The notes: generated by a model not told the origin, from the sequence alone. Positions 28,652-38,985 are shown, counted from the stretch's first letter. The stretch: DNA of 64,000 nt from Rhodococcus sp. WMMA185 (GCF_001767395.1 NZ_CP017014.1:434001-498000); one strand, 5' to 3'. Numbers and translations are program-made.

Positions 28652-29518
28652 ATGACGGTAGTTCTGCTCGATCCCATGCGCCCGACGATGCTCCCGATGG
28701 AGGCCGTCGGGTTGGTCGGCGACGGTGTGGAGTTCACCGCAGAAGTACCCGAGCAAGTTCGACAGCTATTGACGCTTGCACCCGGAGCGGACGTTCTGGT
28801 CACGACGGATTCCAACCACCCCGCCGTCCGTGCACGGGTGGCGGCGGGGGACCGGGTTGTGGAACCACCGAAGGTTCCGGGTGACAACCTCGTCGAGGCC
28901 GCCGAGGTGATGGACCGATTGTGGGGCTACGGGGCGTGGGAGGCCACGCAGACACACCGCACCCTGTCGCACTACCTCGTAGAGGAAACGTATGAAGTGC
29001 TCGACGCCATCGAATCCGACGATTCCGATGGCCTCCGGGAAGAGCTGGGTGACCTGCTGCTGCAGGTACTGTTCCATTCGCGTATCGCGGCGGCGGCAGA
29101 CGCCTTCGACGTCGACGATGTGGCTGGGGCCCTTGTAGCGAAGCTTGCGCACCGCAGTCCCCACCTCGGTAGAGATGTCGTCGGGCCGATCGACATCGCC
29201 GAGCAGGAGCGGGCGTGGGAGATCCGGAAGGTCTCAGAGAAGGCGCGGAGTTCGTGTCTGGACGGTATCGCATCGAGTCAGCCTGCCGCGTCTCTCGCGG
29301 CCAAGGTGGTCGCTCGCGCGAGCAAGGCCGGGCTCCCGCCGGAACTGGTGCCGGCCGAACTCGAGGCAGGAATGGTCGCCGAGGCGGAGGCCGAGACCGC
29401 CCTGCGCGCCACCACCCAGATGTTCATCGAGCGCATAAGGAGAGCCGAGAACTCGGCTCGCGCGCAAGGTAAATCCGTTCTCCGAGAGGAAGACTGGACC
29501 GACCATTGGCCTTCGTGA
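28652..29518 (+). CDS. mazG: MazG nucleoside triphosphate pyrophosphohydrolase
   Basis: Hydrolyses (d)NTPs to monophosphates, limiting damaged nucleotides. 288 residues; the metal-binding pattern EETYE followed by EELGDLLLQVLFH is the MazG EExxE…ExxD signature at about residues 111-142. The N-terminal ~80 residues are the divergent TP-methylase-like stub seen in actinobacterial MazG. It starts 3 bases after the mfd stop and is probably cotranscribed. Slightly shorter than the ~325-residue mycobacterial protein. Confidence 0.93.
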   Translation: MTVVLLDPMRPTMLPMEAVGLVGDGVEFTAEVPEQVRQLLTLAPGADVLVTTDSNHPAVRARVAAGDRVVEPPKVPGDNLVEAAEVMDRLWGYGAWEATQTHRTLSHYLVEETYEVLDAIESDDSDGLREELGDLLLQVLFHSRIAAAADAFDVDDVAGALVAKLAHRSPHLGRDVVGPIDIAEQERAWEIRKVSEKARSSCLDGIASSQPAASLAAKVVARASKAGLPPELVPAELEAGMVAEAEAETALRATTQMFIERIRRAENSARAQGKSVLREEDWTDHWPS

Positions 29519-29565
29519 GGCTTGCGAGATTGAGCAGAGGGCAGGATCCAAAAGGATCCGCGGAC

Positions 29566-30555
29566 CTACTGTGCGCGTCGCAATGGTTCGGGCGGGTGCG
29601 AAACGGACAGAGTGGGTGCGGATCGGCCGGCGATCTCGAACGCGCGCCGAATCCGTGCGACAACACTGGTCGGGTCGTCCAGGTGCTTCCACGTCCATCG
29701 GGCGACGGCAGCGCCGGTCGCGCGCAACTCGTCCTCACGTCGCTTCTCGTTCCGTACGGCCTCCGACTCGGTGAGAGTGGAGTTCATCGCGTATTTGCCC
29801 ATGCCATCGAACTCCCCGACGACTCCACGCTCGCGCCACAGAAAGTCCACCCTGCCGATCGGCCGCCCGTCGAGGCTGTGCACGATCCGCTGGAGTTCGG
29901 GTCTTGGCATGCCCGAGCGATGGAGGAGAACCCGACTGCGCGATTCGCCGACGCTTTCGCTGAGCCCGTCCATGAACGAGACGGCCCGCTCGGCTCGGCG
30001 CGCACCGGTACGGTGGTGCGCCCTGGCGACTGCTTCCGCCAACTCTCGGCGGTCGGTGAACCCGAGACGGAGCGCATGATCTCCGGAAACCACGGCCTGC
30101 TCGAACGGAACGGTACGTGCGAAGTCGACAATGGACCGAGCCACTGTCGTGACGGTGATTCCGTCGATTACGGTCACCTCATCCGGATCGAACGGGGCCG
30201 CGTGTAGGTGGCGACGCCGACTCTTCTTGCCACCACGGTTGCGGTTGACCGTGAGATGGACCAGCGCGAGGGGAACGTTCCAGAGTTCGATTCCGTGCAG
30301 GGCCAGCGCGGAGGCGTGACTGACCGCTGTGTCAGAAAGTGAGGCCAAGGCCGTGGCCTGCGCCAGAACACGGTGTTGCCCTAATGTGTCGAGTTGGGTG
30401 AAGTCGTCTTTGCGCAGGTACGCGCCCCGTCGGACGGGTACCAGGGCACCGCACGTCCGAGAGCGGTGCAGTTCGCCGTCCGTATAGCCGTGTGCCAGCA
30501 TAGTGCGGCGCCATATGAGCCCTGCAGGTTCCGAATCCATGAAGTCAGCGTGCAC
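29566..30555 (-). CDS. AbiEi-like winged helix plus PD-(D/E)XK-like nuclease domain protein
   Basis: 329-residue protein common in actinobacteria, often annotated as hypothetical, AbiEi-type or DUF559. The N-terminal part (GYTDGELHRSRTCGALVPVRRGAYL) resembles the AbiEi antitoxin winged helix; the C-terminal part has D…E-x-D in GRVDFLWRERGVVGEFDG and a trailing Lys/Arg-rich helix like Vsr/DUF559 nucleases. No partner toxin gene of AbiEii type is adjacent, so it is an orphan. It is inserted between mazG and the lpqU-like gene, on the opposite strand. GTG 30555 has AAGAAGG upstream; ATG 30540 is the alternative. Confidence 0.68.
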   Translation of the reverse strand: MHADFMDSEPAGLIWRRTMLAHGYTDGELHRSRTCGALVPVRRGAYLRKDDFTQLDTLGQHRVLAQATALASLSDTAVSHASALALHGIELWNVPLALVHLTVNRNRGGKKSRRRHLHAAPFDPDEVTVIDGITVTTVARSIVDFARTVPFEQAVVSGDHALRLGFTDRRELAEAVARAHHRTGARRAERAVSFMDGLSESVGESRSRVLLHRSGMPRPELQRIVHSLDGRPIGRVDFLWRERGVVGEFDGMGKYAMNSTLTESEAVRNEKRREDELRATGAAVARWTWKHLDDPTSVVARIRRAFEIAGRSAPTLSVSHPPEPLRRAQ

Positions 30556-30710
30556 GGGCGGCGCCTTCTTCGGGGGCTCGATAGTGCAGTCTGTGGATAA
30601 TCCGCGCGATCTGCGGACCCTGTGTGCTCGTCGCACCGGGTCCAATGGGTGCGACGAGCACATACGCGGTGCGGATTAGCGTCCGGACCTTTCGTGTGGA
30701 TGATGGAGCG

Positions 30711-31481
30711 GTGCCTCGATGCCCCTCCCGTCCGATCCGACGTTCCCGACGACTGGGGTCGCTGTCGGCTTACCTCTCTGGAGCCGTAGTCATGGTTCTC
30801 GCCTTCGGTGCGTGCTCGCTGGAGCGGCAGCCGCGGATCGTGGTGCCCGACGGGATCCCACCCGGGAGGGGTGTCGCAATCCCGCCGATCGACATCAACG
30901 CGCCGGGGCGATCAGCTGAGCAATTGCGGGATTGGGCGGCTGGCTTTGCGGATTCGATCGGCATCGGAACTACTGCTCTCGAGGCATACGGCTACGCCGC
31001 GGCGGTGATGGCGGAAGTGAGGCCGGAATGCGGGATCGGGTGGACTACGATCGCCGGAATCGGCAGTGTCGAAAGCAACCACGGCACCTACGGCGGATCG
31101 CGAGTCGCGGCTGACGGGCAGGTGACACCGGAGATTCGGGGCATACCTCTCGACGGAAGACCGGGTGTAGCGGAGATTCCCGACACCGACGGTGCGGCGA
31201 TGGACGGCGACGCGGAGTACGACCGCGCGATGGGTCCGCTCCAGTTCATTCCGGAGACTTGGCAGCGGTGGGGTGTCGATGCAAATGGTGACGGTGTGGC
31301 CGACCCGGACAACATCGACGACGCTTCGCTGACCGCAGCCCTGTATCTGTGTGCCCGCGGTGGCGACTTGACGACGCCGGAAGGGTGGCAGACGGCCCTG
31401 CTGGCCTACAACCAGTCGGTCGAGTATCTCTCGCTGGTCCGCGATCGGGCCTCGGCGTATTCCGTGGGTGTTCGTCCGTAG
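30711..31481 (+). CDS. Lytic transglycosylase-like secreted protein, LpqU-like
   Basis: 256 residues. A basic N-terminus and a hydrophobic stretch (YLSGAVVMVLAFGAC) end at Cys35, a plausible but not perfect lipobox, so a membrane-anchored exported protein is likely. The body has the SLT-type catalytic Glu in GIGSVESNHGTYGG and the MGPLQFIPETWQRWG motif of membrane-bound lytic transglycosylase B-like proteins. It lies upstream of eno, as lpqU (Rv1022) does in M. tuberculosis. GTG 30711 follows GATGATGGAGC; upstream open codons lack a ribosome site. Confidence 0.85.
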   Translation: MPRCPSRPIRRSRRLGSLSAYLSGAVVMVLAFGACSLERQPRIVVPDGIPPGRGVAIPPIDINAPGRSAEQLRDWAAGFADSIGIGTTALEAYGYAAAVMAEVRPECGIGWTTIAGIGSVESNHGTYGGSRVAADGQVTPEIRGIPLDGRPGVAEIPDTDGAAMDGDAEYDRAMGPLQFIPETWQRWGVDANGDGVADPDNIDDASLTAALYLCARGGDLTTPEGWQTALLAYNQSVEYLSLVRDRASAYSVGVRP

Positions 31482-31607
31482 TTCACCACGCCACACGCCC
31501 TGGGCGGGGCGTGCCATACCGCGGCGGTTTTACTCGTGCGGCTACGCTGTTTGAAGGCACGATCTGGTGTCCTGGCACTATCGGACCGGTCAGTGCGAAG
31601 CCCATAA

Positions 31608-32909
<1,302 letters not shown>

Positions 32910-32936
32910 CGGTCGACGTAAGGGGTGTGGGGGTAG

Positions 32937-33653
32937 GTGGCACAGCGCGGTAGGCCGCGGCCGTCAGGGGCCAGCCCGGGTGGCCGTGGGTCCGGGCGTG
33001 GCGAGCGGGCTCGTGGACGTCGTGCCGACAAGGCTCCCGGTAGCCGCCGATCCCGCACCACGAAGTCGACTACGTCCGGGCAGGCCGAAGACAAGCAGGA
33101 CGTTGTCGGAGGCGCTGACACCGGCAAGGTACTGTCCGGTCGCGCCCGCCAGAGTCGGGTGGGCGCGACCGGGGCGACTCGAAGTTCTCGCCCGCCGCAC
33201 ACGATCCTCGGGTTGTCGACCAGCCAGGCCCTGATCCTCGTGGTAGTGATATTGCTTCTCGCGCTCACCCTTGCTGTTCCGTTGCGGACCTACCTCACCC
33301 AGCGCGGTGAAGCGGATCGTCTTGCGGCGGAACGAGTTCAACTCGAAGAGGATCTGAAGAACCTGCGGATTCTCGAGGAGCGCTACTCCGATCCGGCCTA
33401 CATCGCTGCGGAGGCTCGGGGCCGGCTCCGGTGGGTCTACCCTGGAGCCACACCGTTCCAGGTGCAGCTCCCCGGCGACTACCAGGAGCCACAGAAGCCG
33501 GAGGAAGAGGATCCCGAAATGTCGGGACCCTGGTACTCCGATCTGTGGAACACCATCTCGGAACCACCGGAGGCACCTGAGGTGCAGCCTGCTCCGGCGC
33601 CCCCAGAGGCGCCTCCGCCCGTACCGCCAGAACCAGGAGAACCCACCGGGTGA
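32937..33653 (+). CDS. FtsB/DivIC-type septum formation initiator
   Basis: Bitopic divisome protein (238 residues). A long basic, disordered cytoplasmic tail (residues 1-95) is followed by one transmembrane helix (about 98-116, LILVVVILLLALTLAV) and a coiled coil (about 122-150) of the FtsB type, then a proline-rich extracytoplasmic tail ending PPVPPEPGEPTG. It corresponds to Rv1024 after eno. GTG start; its TGA overlaps the GTG of the DUF501 gene. The tails are longer than in E. coli FtsB, as is usual in mycolata. Confidence 0.9.
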   Translation: MAQRGRPRPSGASPGGRGSGRGERARGRRADKAPGSRRSRTTKSTTSGQAEDKQDVVGGADTGKVLSGRARQSRVGATGATRSSRPPHTILGLSTSQALILVVVILLLALTLAVPLRTYLTQRGEADRLAAERVQLEEDLKNLRILEERYSDPAYIAAEARGRLRWVYPGATPFQVQLPGDYQEPQKPEEEDPEMSGPWYSDLWNTISEPPEAPEVQPAPAPPEAPPPVPPEPGEPTG

Positions 33654-34204
33654 CCACTTCGTCCGACCAGCCCAGTCCCGTGTCGCAGGAAGACCTCGAC
33701 GCTGTTGCCGCCCAGTTGGGTCGCGAACCACGTGGAGTCCTCGAGATCGCGTATCGCAGCCCAGACGGCAGGCCGGGCGTGGTGAAGACCGCGCCCAAGC
33801 TTCCCGACGGCACGCCGTTTCCGACGTTGTACTACCTGACAGACCCGCGACTGACCGCAGAAGCCAGCAGGCAGGAGTCCGCCGGCGTGATGAAGGAGAT
33901 GACCGAACGTCTCACGCAGGATCCGGAACTCGCGGCCGCGTATCGGCGAGCCCACGAGTCGTATCTCGCTGAGCGGGATGCGATCGAGCCTCTCGGTACG
34001 GATTTCACCGGCGGGGGCATGCCCGAGCGTGTCAAGTGCCTGCATGTGTTGATGGCGCATTCACTCGCGAAGGGACCGGGTGTCAATCCTCTGGGCGACG
34101 AGTCGGTCGCTATGGCCGCGTCGGCGTCCGGGGGGAAGTTGAGGGGCACGGCGATTCGCGCCGATTGGCCCGGTATCGACAACACCGAGGGCGCAGAACA
34201 ATGA
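33650..34204 (+). CDS. DUF501 family protein
   Basis: 184-residue actinobacterial conserved protein of unknown function (Rv1025 orthologue by position). The family core LGREPRGVLEIAYRSPDG, FPTLYYLTDPRL and GGGMPERVKCLHVLMAHSLA is present; the conserved Cys and His in the last block could bind metal (inference). GTGA overlap upstream with the ftsB-like gene and ATGA overlap downstream with ppx show one coupled operon. Confidence 0.92.
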   Translation: MTTSSDQPSPVSQEDLDAVAAQLGREPRGVLEIAYRSPDGRPGVVKTAPKLPDGTPFPTLYYLTDPRLTAEASRQESAGVMKEMTERLTQDPELAAAYRRAHESYLAERDAIEPLGTDFTGGGMPERVKCLHVLMAHSLAKGPGVNPLGDESVAMAASASGGKLRGTAIRADWPGIDNTEGAEQ

Positions 34205-35145
34205 CACGGGTAGCTGCCGTCGATTGTGGCACCAACTCTCTTCGGCTTCTCATCGCCGACGTGGACGATCACGGCTCATTGCGTGACGTTCGTCGTGAGA
34301 TGCGTGTGGTTCGGCTCGGGCAGGGTGTGGACGCGACAGGACGTTTGGCTCCGGAGGCGATCGAGCGCACACGGGTCGCGTTGGTCGAGTATGCCGGGAT
34401 GATCGCCGACGCCGGCGCCACCGCCGCCCGCATGGTCGCCACCTCGGCTACCCGCGACGCATCCAACCGGGAGGACTTCTTCTCGATGACCCGGGATGTG
34501 CTCGGCGCGGTGATCCCAGGAGCGGGAGCCGAGGTGATCACCGGCGACGAGGAAGCCCGGTTGTCGTTCACCGGCGCTGTCGGGGAACTGGATTCGGCGC
34601 AGGGGCCGTTCGTCGTCGTCGATCTCGGTGGGGGTTCGACCGAAGTTGTTCTGGGCGACGCATCGGGCGTCCATGCCGCGTTCTCCGCCGATATCGGATG
34701 CGTACGGATCACCGAACGTTGCCTCCACGACGACCCGCCCACACATGCTCAGATCGAACAGGCCCGCGCGTTCACTCAGGAGCGTCTGGACGAGGCCTTC
34801 GCCCGGGTTCCGGTCGAGCAGGCCCACACATGGGTTGGTGTTGCGGGGACGATGACCACGATTGCAGCTCTCGGCTTGGGCATGCCCGAGTACGACGCGG
34901 ATCAGGTGCATCTCTCCAGCGTCGCGTTCCCACGGCTGCGCGAGGTTTGTGAATCTCTGGTTGCGATGTCCGTTGCCGAAAGGTCGGCGCTCGGACCGAT
35001 GCACCCGGGGAGGGCCGACGTGATCGGCGGCGGTGCCATCGTGACTCTCGCTCTAGCCGAGGCGTTCGAAAAGAAGGCCGGCATTGATCACCTCGTCGTG
35101 AGCGAGCACGACATACTCGACGGAATAGCATTGTCGATCGGCTGA
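34201..35145 (+). CDS. Ppx/GppA-family exopolyphosphatase
   Basis: Hydrolyses polyphosphate or pppGpp; 314 residues, the short two-domain actinobacterial form. Sugar-kinase/Hsp70-fold motifs AAVDCGTNSLRLLIAD at the N-terminus, VVDLGGGSTEVVLGD in the middle and GVAGTMTTIAALGLGM follow the family order. It matches Rv1026 (Ppx2) by position. ATG 34201 overlaps the DUF501 stop; the frame is open further upstream inside DUF501, but that is overlap only. Confidence 0.93.
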   Translation: MTRVAAVDCGTNSLRLLIADVDDHGSLRDVRREMRVVRLGQGVDATGRLAPEAIERTRVALVEYAGMIADAGATAARMVATSATRDASNREDFFSMTRDVLGAVIPGAGAEVITGDEEARLSFTGAVGELDSAQGPFVVVDLGGGSTEVVLGDASGVHAAFSADIGCVRITERCLHDDPPTHAQIEQARAFTQERLDEAFARVPVEQAHTWVGVAGTMTTIAALGLGMPEYDADQVHLSSVAFPRLREVCESLVAMSVAERSALGPMHPGRADVIGGGAIVTLALAEAFEKKAGIDHLVVSEHDILDGIALSIG

Positions 35146-35194
35146 GCTATTGTGATCTGCGCACAGTTGCCGGTCCGAAAGGCCGCGACCGCCC

Positions 35195-35268
35195 GCCCCC
35201 ATAGCCCAATTGGCAGAGGCAGCGGACTTAAAATCCGCACAGTGTCGGTTCGAGTCCGACTGGGGGCA
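35195..35268 (+). tRNA. tRNA-Leu (anticodon TAA), short variable arm
   Basis: 74-nt cloverleaf with acceptor GCCCCCA/TGGGGGC, anticodon stem GCGGA/TCCGC with loop CTTAAAA giving anticodon TAA, and T-arm GGTTCGAGTCC. Discriminator A; CCA not encoded. The variable arm is short for a leucine tRNA, but the TAA anticodon and the position after ppx match the leuX-type gene of mycobacteria. Confidence 0.93.
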
Positions 35269-35609
35269 CAGGTCAGAGGCGATTCTTAGGAGGATGGCCG
35301 CCGTCTACGGCCCAAAGTTGTCACAATTTGTCACAACTGGCGCGGAACTCGCCGCAGCGAGCACTGAGGAATCCCGAGAGTGGGCGTACGTTAACAGGGT
35401 GAACGCTGCCGAGGCATGTCCGAGCCAGGCAACAATGACTGCAATTGGGACGCCACGAAGGTGCGTCGATCACCTGGGCGACAGTCGTTGTAGCGGTTTG
35501 CACGTGCGCGCCACGGGCGACTTCCTCCTGAATCCGCCAGACTCCTTGACGTCCCGCAACATATGCGGGCGTCTTGTCAGGTCAGGGTAGCGACCGGTAG
35601 CGTGCGCGG
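35269..35609. other. Gene-free stretch after tRNA-Leu
   Basis: No credible gene. It holds a 9-bp direct repeat at 35318-35336 and no obvious duplicated tRNA 3' end, so no attachment site is claimed. The promoter of the hydrolase at 35610 should lie in its second half. Confidence 0.45.
35318..35336. repeat. Direct repeat TTGTCACAA with 10-bp period
   Basis: TTGTCACAA occurs at 35318-35326 and 35328-35336, one helical turn apart. The pair is also bounded by AGTTGT and ACAACT (dyad). It could be a protein-binding site upstream of the alpha/beta hydrolase gene, 270 bases away. Confidence 0.35.
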
Positions 35610-36407
35610 ATGCCACATATCGAGACCGCTGGCGCCCGAATTCACTACACCGATACCGGCGGGCATCTTCCGGTGATCATTTTCATGCACGGATTCCTCC
35701 TCGACACCCGATTCTTCGAGCATCAGGTGGAGGCATTGTCTTCGGAGTACCGAGTGATCTGCCTCGACGCTCGTGGCCACGGGCTCACCGAGGATTCGGG
35801 TGCCCCATTTACATTTTGGGATCAGGCCGATGATGTGCTCGCGGTGATGGACACACTCGGGATAGAGACGGCGATCCTTGGCGGCATGTCGCAGGGCGGT
35901 TTCACGGTGTTGCGGGCGGCAATCACTGCTCCCGACAGGGTGTCTGGGCTGATCCTGATAGCCACGGATGGGGCCGAATACACGCCCAGGCAGAAGGCCG
36001 GCTACCGGTTCGTGTTCGACCGGTGGGCCCAAGACTCGTCAGTCGACGATTTGATGCTCACCCTCGCCTCGTCGATGATCGGCGGTACTCGCGACCAGCA
36101 GCAGGTGTGGATCGACCGGTGGCGTGAGAGCGACCGTTCCCGACTGGCGGAGGCGGTGGAGTGCCTGATCGATAGGGACTCGATCGAGGCACGACTTGGT
36201 GCGATCACCTGCCCTGCCTTGATCATTCGAGGCAGCTTCGACCAAGCATTCTCCGATGGTGCCATGCGGGCCCTGTGCAGCCAGCTCGGCGGTGAACCGC
36301 AGCTGGAGACGATCGACGCCCCGCTGGCTTCCCACGCGGTGAGCTGGACGCATCCCGAGCTGGTCGATCCGCTAATTCGGGTGTGGCTGAAAACTATTGC
36401 GGCATAA
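35610..36407 (+). CDS. Alpha/beta hydrolase
   Basis: 265-residue serine hydrolase. Oxyanion-hole motif FMHGFLLDTRFF, nucleophile elbow GGMSQGG (Ser near residue 95), a probable catalytic Asp in IIRGSFDQAFSD and His in APLASHAVSWTHPE. No signal peptide. An esterase, lactonase or haloperoxidase-like activity cannot be separated by sequence. It stands alone before the SDR/AraC block, on the same strand. Confidence 0.85.
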   Translation: MPHIETAGARIHYTDTGGHLPVIIFMHGFLLDTRFFEHQVEALSSEYRVICLDARGHGLTEDSGAPFTFWDQADDVLAVMDTLGIETAILGGMSQGGFTVLRAAITAPDRVSGLILIATDGAEYTPRQKAGYRFVFDRWAQDSSVDDLMLTLASSMIGGTRDQQQVWIDRWRESDRSRLAEAVECLIDRDSIEARLGAITCPALIIRGSFDQAFSDGAMRALCSQLGGEPQLETIDAPLASHAVSWTHPELVDPLIRVWLKTIAA

Positions 36408-36890
36408 CCTGATTGTCCACTTGCGAGGTCATCAGGATGTAATACTCCGTGCGGCTGTGTAGAAGGACTGCTGAGTCGCGGAATCTACGCGAATCCGCCG
36501 TTCGTTCAATAGTGACTGAAGAGGCAGTCTTTGCTGAGGTTGTCAAGTAGATCAGGTGACCACTTTGGTGACATTTTGGCGTAGGGGGCTACCCGCCATC
36601 GCAACAGTCTTACGACGAAACTCGCGACGGCCGACCATTCCCCGAGTGCGGTCTTCGACTGGTACCGCTGCTCAGACTGGCCAGTGAGAACGACTCCCGC
36701 TGGCGTGTTTTGACAAAACACTGACGCGAAAGGACAACGAGTCGGCGTTGTCACTGTGTAGCGTCAGATTGACCTGATCCAATCCAACACATGTGAGGCC
36801 AGCAAGGCGACGCGCAGTTCCTCGACCCGGCCGCGCTCACACAGGCCTGACCGGTGACCCAGGGAGCATCGAACAGGAGGTGTGCATCTG
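36408..36890. other. Intergenic region holding AraC-type promoter copy A
   Basis: About 480 bases with no supportable gene. The key content is the 50-bp element at 36698-36747, repeated near-identically before the second SDR gene. Ahead of the SDR start there is AGGAGG at 36875-36880. Confidence 0.5.
36698..36747 (+). promoter_or_regulatory. AraC-type operator/promoter element, copy A
   Basis: This 50-bp element matches copy B (38004-38053) at 46 of 50 positions. It contains two direct half-sites, GACAA at 36712 and 36733, exactly 21 bp (two helical turns) apart, with CACTGACG between them. AraC-family activators normally bind such direct repeats. A TAGCGT hexamer about 12 bases downstream may be the -10 box. 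Confidence 0.65.
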
Positions 36891-37868
36891 ATGCTACGAA
36901 GACGACTCTCGCTCGATAACGCAACCCGTTCGAAGGACCTGACGGGCAAGACGTACATCGTGACCGGTGCCAACTCCGGCGTCGGACTCGAGACCACCCG
37001 CCAGCTGGTCAAGCAGGGTGGCCACGTTGTCATGGCATGTCGACGGACCGACGCCGGGGAGGAAGCCGCACGTAGCTTCCGTGGACTAGAGGGAACCTAT
37101 GAGGTCGAGCGGCTAGATCTCGCCGACCTCGACTCGGTGCGGGACTTCGTATCCAGATTCAAAGCCAATCATGACCGACTCGACGGCCTGGCCTGCAATG
37201 CCGGCCTAGTCACGATGGCCAGCCGGCCCGAGTTCACCAGGGACGGCCTGGAGATGACGATCGCCGTGAGCTACTTCGGTCACTTTCTGCTGACCGAGCT
37301 GTTGCTCGACGCTTTGAGGGCAAGCGCACCCTCCCGCATGGCCATCGTCTCGTCCGTGACCCATGCCGGCAGTCCCAACAACCGGCCGGATGTCAATCTG
37401 GACGACCTCAACTACGAACACCGCGACTTCAACAACTTCGCCGCCTATTCCGAGGCCAAAGTGGCCAATGTCCTCTACGCCCGAGAGCTGGCTGAGCGAC
37501 TCGAGGGCACCGACGTCTCGGCCTTTTCGGTGCACCCGGGCTGGGCCCGTTCCAATTTCGGTTCAGGAGGCAGCCTTCCGATGCGCATTGCCATGGCCGT
37601 AATGAGGCCGTTCAGCAGATTCGTCTCGGACAGCAACGAGCAGTCGGCCCAGACCACGCTGCACTGTCTGCTCTCCGACGACGCACCGAACCACCCCGGA
37701 GCCTATTTCAGCCAGAGCAGCGTGCTCTACCGAGATAGGAAGTGCCGAGGCGGCGGTTGGCCGATGGACACCCCGAACCCGAACGCGAAGAACATCGAGA
37801 CCGCCCGCAAGCTAGTGGACATGAGCTACGGCATCGTCGGCCTGGCCAGGCCGAACGGACCGCGCTGA
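36891..37868 (+). CDS. Short-chain dehydrogenase/reductase
   Basis: 325-residue classical SDR. NAD(P) motif VTGANSGVG near residue 27, CNAG, catalytic Ser in IVSSVTH and YSEAK (Tyr-x-x-x-Lys). The sequence resembles the retinol-dehydrogenase / protochlorophyllide-reductase-like branch with its HPGWARSNFG segment. ATG 36891 is 10 bases after AGGAGG; the GTG at 36882 is too close to that site. It is the first gene under copy A of the AraC-type element. Confidence 0.88.
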   Translation: MLRRRLSLDNATRSKDLTGKTYIVTGANSGVGLETTRQLVKQGGHVVMACRRTDAGEEAARSFRGLEGTYEVERLDLADLDSVRDFVSRFKANHDRLDGLACNAGLVTMASRPEFTRDGLEMTIAVSYFGHFLLTELLLDALRASAPSRMAIVSSVTHAGSPNNRPDVNLDDLNYEHRDFNNFAAYSEAKVANVLYARELAERLEGTDVSAFSVHPGWARSNFGSGGSLPMRIAMAVMRPFSRFVSDSNEQSAQTTLHCLLSDDAPNHPGAYFSQSSVLYRDRKCRGGGWPMDTPNPNAKNIETARKLVDMSYGIVGLARPNGPR

Positions 37869-38003
37869 AGGCCGGGAGGGGCTTCCCGCCGTACCGCCGA
37901 CGCCCGGGAGCAAATCCGACACGCGACACGCAGTCTAGGCCGGGGTGGTCGCGTCCGCAGTGAGCGGCCGTTGCGGAAGTATCGCGGTAATGGCTTCAAC
38001 TCG

Positions 38004-38053
38004 CGCTGGCGTGTTCTGACAAATCACTGACGTGAAAGGACAACGTGTCGGCG
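38004..38053 (+). promoter_or_regulatory. AraC-type operator/promoter element, copy B
   Basis: Partner of copy A, with GACAA half-sites at 38018 and 38039, again 21 bp apart, and a TAACGT hexamer downstream where copy A has TAGCGT. It lies 60 bases before the second SDR gene and so probably drives SDR2–araC–ALDH as well. Confidence 0.65.
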
Positions 38054-38112
38054 GCATCAGTGTCTAACGTGGATTGCGTCCGGGAGCTCCCACAACGGAG
38101 GGTGTGAGAACC

Positions 38113-38943
38113 ATGGCAGACCAGAAGGTGATCTTGGTCACGGGCGCCAGTAGCGGAATTGGCCTGGCGTCGGCGTTGGCGTTGATGCGGGCCGGCCACG
38201 TGGTCTACGGCGGGGCGCGCCGGGTCGCCTTGATGAACCCGATCGTGGCCGCGGGCGGTCACGCCATCAGTCTCGATGTCACCGAGGATGATTCGGTCCA
38301 AGCCGCGGTTGATCGCGTTGTTGCCGAGCAGGGGCGCATCGATGGGGTGTTGGCCAATGCGGGCTATTGTCTGCTCGGGCCTGCCGAGCTGTGTTCCCCC
38401 GAGGAGGTCACGCGCCAGTTCGATACCAACGTCGTGGGCATGGCGCGAGTAATCTCCGCGGTACTACCACATCTGCGCCGACAGCGATCCGGACGAGTGG
38501 TGATCACCTCATCGGCGGCCGGGCATGCCTCCGTACCGAATATGGGGTGGTACTGCGCGACCAAGCATGCCCAGCAAGCCTATGGCGACGCGCTACGCAT
38601 GGAGGTCAAAGAGTTCGGCATCCAGGTCGTGCTCATCGAACCCGGCTACATCGCAACCGAAATCGCGACCGCCAGCCTGCCCACACTCGACCTCGCCGAG
38701 GCCCGTCCGGGGGCCGACGAATATCGGAAGCAGATGGCCACGCTGCGCACGAAGTTTGCCCGGAGCGTCAACAACGGTGCCTCCCCGGAGACCATCGCCC
38801 AGGTCGTTACTCGCGCGTTCGGCGCCCGCCGTCCGCGCCGTCGCTATCACCCCAACCTCGACGCCCGCAGCGCCATATTGCTCGAGCGCACGATTGGCGA
38901 CGTGCTGATCGACCGGATCGTGCCACGCCAATCCATCCGCTGA
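38113..38943 (+). CDS. Short-chain dehydrogenase/reductase
   Basis: 276-residue classical SDR: VTGASSGIGLASALAL near residue 10, LANAGYCLLGP, catalytic Ser in VITSSAAGH and YCATKHAQQAYGDALRME (Tyr-x-x-x-Lys). The C-terminal part with VLIEPGYIATEI is normal. ATG 38113 follows CGGAGGG. Substrate unknown. It precedes the AraC regulator by 42 bp on the same strand. Confidence 0.88.
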   Translation: MADQKVILVTGASSGIGLASALALMRAGHVVYGGARRVALMNPIVAAGGHAISLDVTEDDSVQAAVDRVVAEQGRIDGVLANAGYCLLGPAELCSPEEVTRQFDTNVVGMARVISAVLPHLRRQRSGRVVITSSAAGHASVPNMGWYCATKHAQQAYGDALRMEVKEFGIQVVLIEPGYIATEIATASLPTLDLAEARPGADEYRKQMATLRTKFARSVNNGASPETIAQVVTRAFGARRPRRRYHPNLDARSAILLERTIGDVLIDRIVPRQSIR

Positions 38944-38985
38944 CGGACCTACACGTCAACTCGGCTGGCTCACTGGAGGTCATCA

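Noticed and set aside
35210-35590. Open frame of 126 codons beginning inside tRNA-Leu
   Set aside because: It overlaps the tRNA, has no ribosome site and its protein resembles nothing.
35269-35609. Phage or plasmid attachment site at the tRNA-Leu 3' end
   Set aside because: No integrase and no second copy of the tRNA end recognised in the window.
36506-36754. 82-codon frame suspected as a transposase remnant
   Set aside because: No transposase motif, no terminal repeats, and it runs through the conserved AraC-type element.
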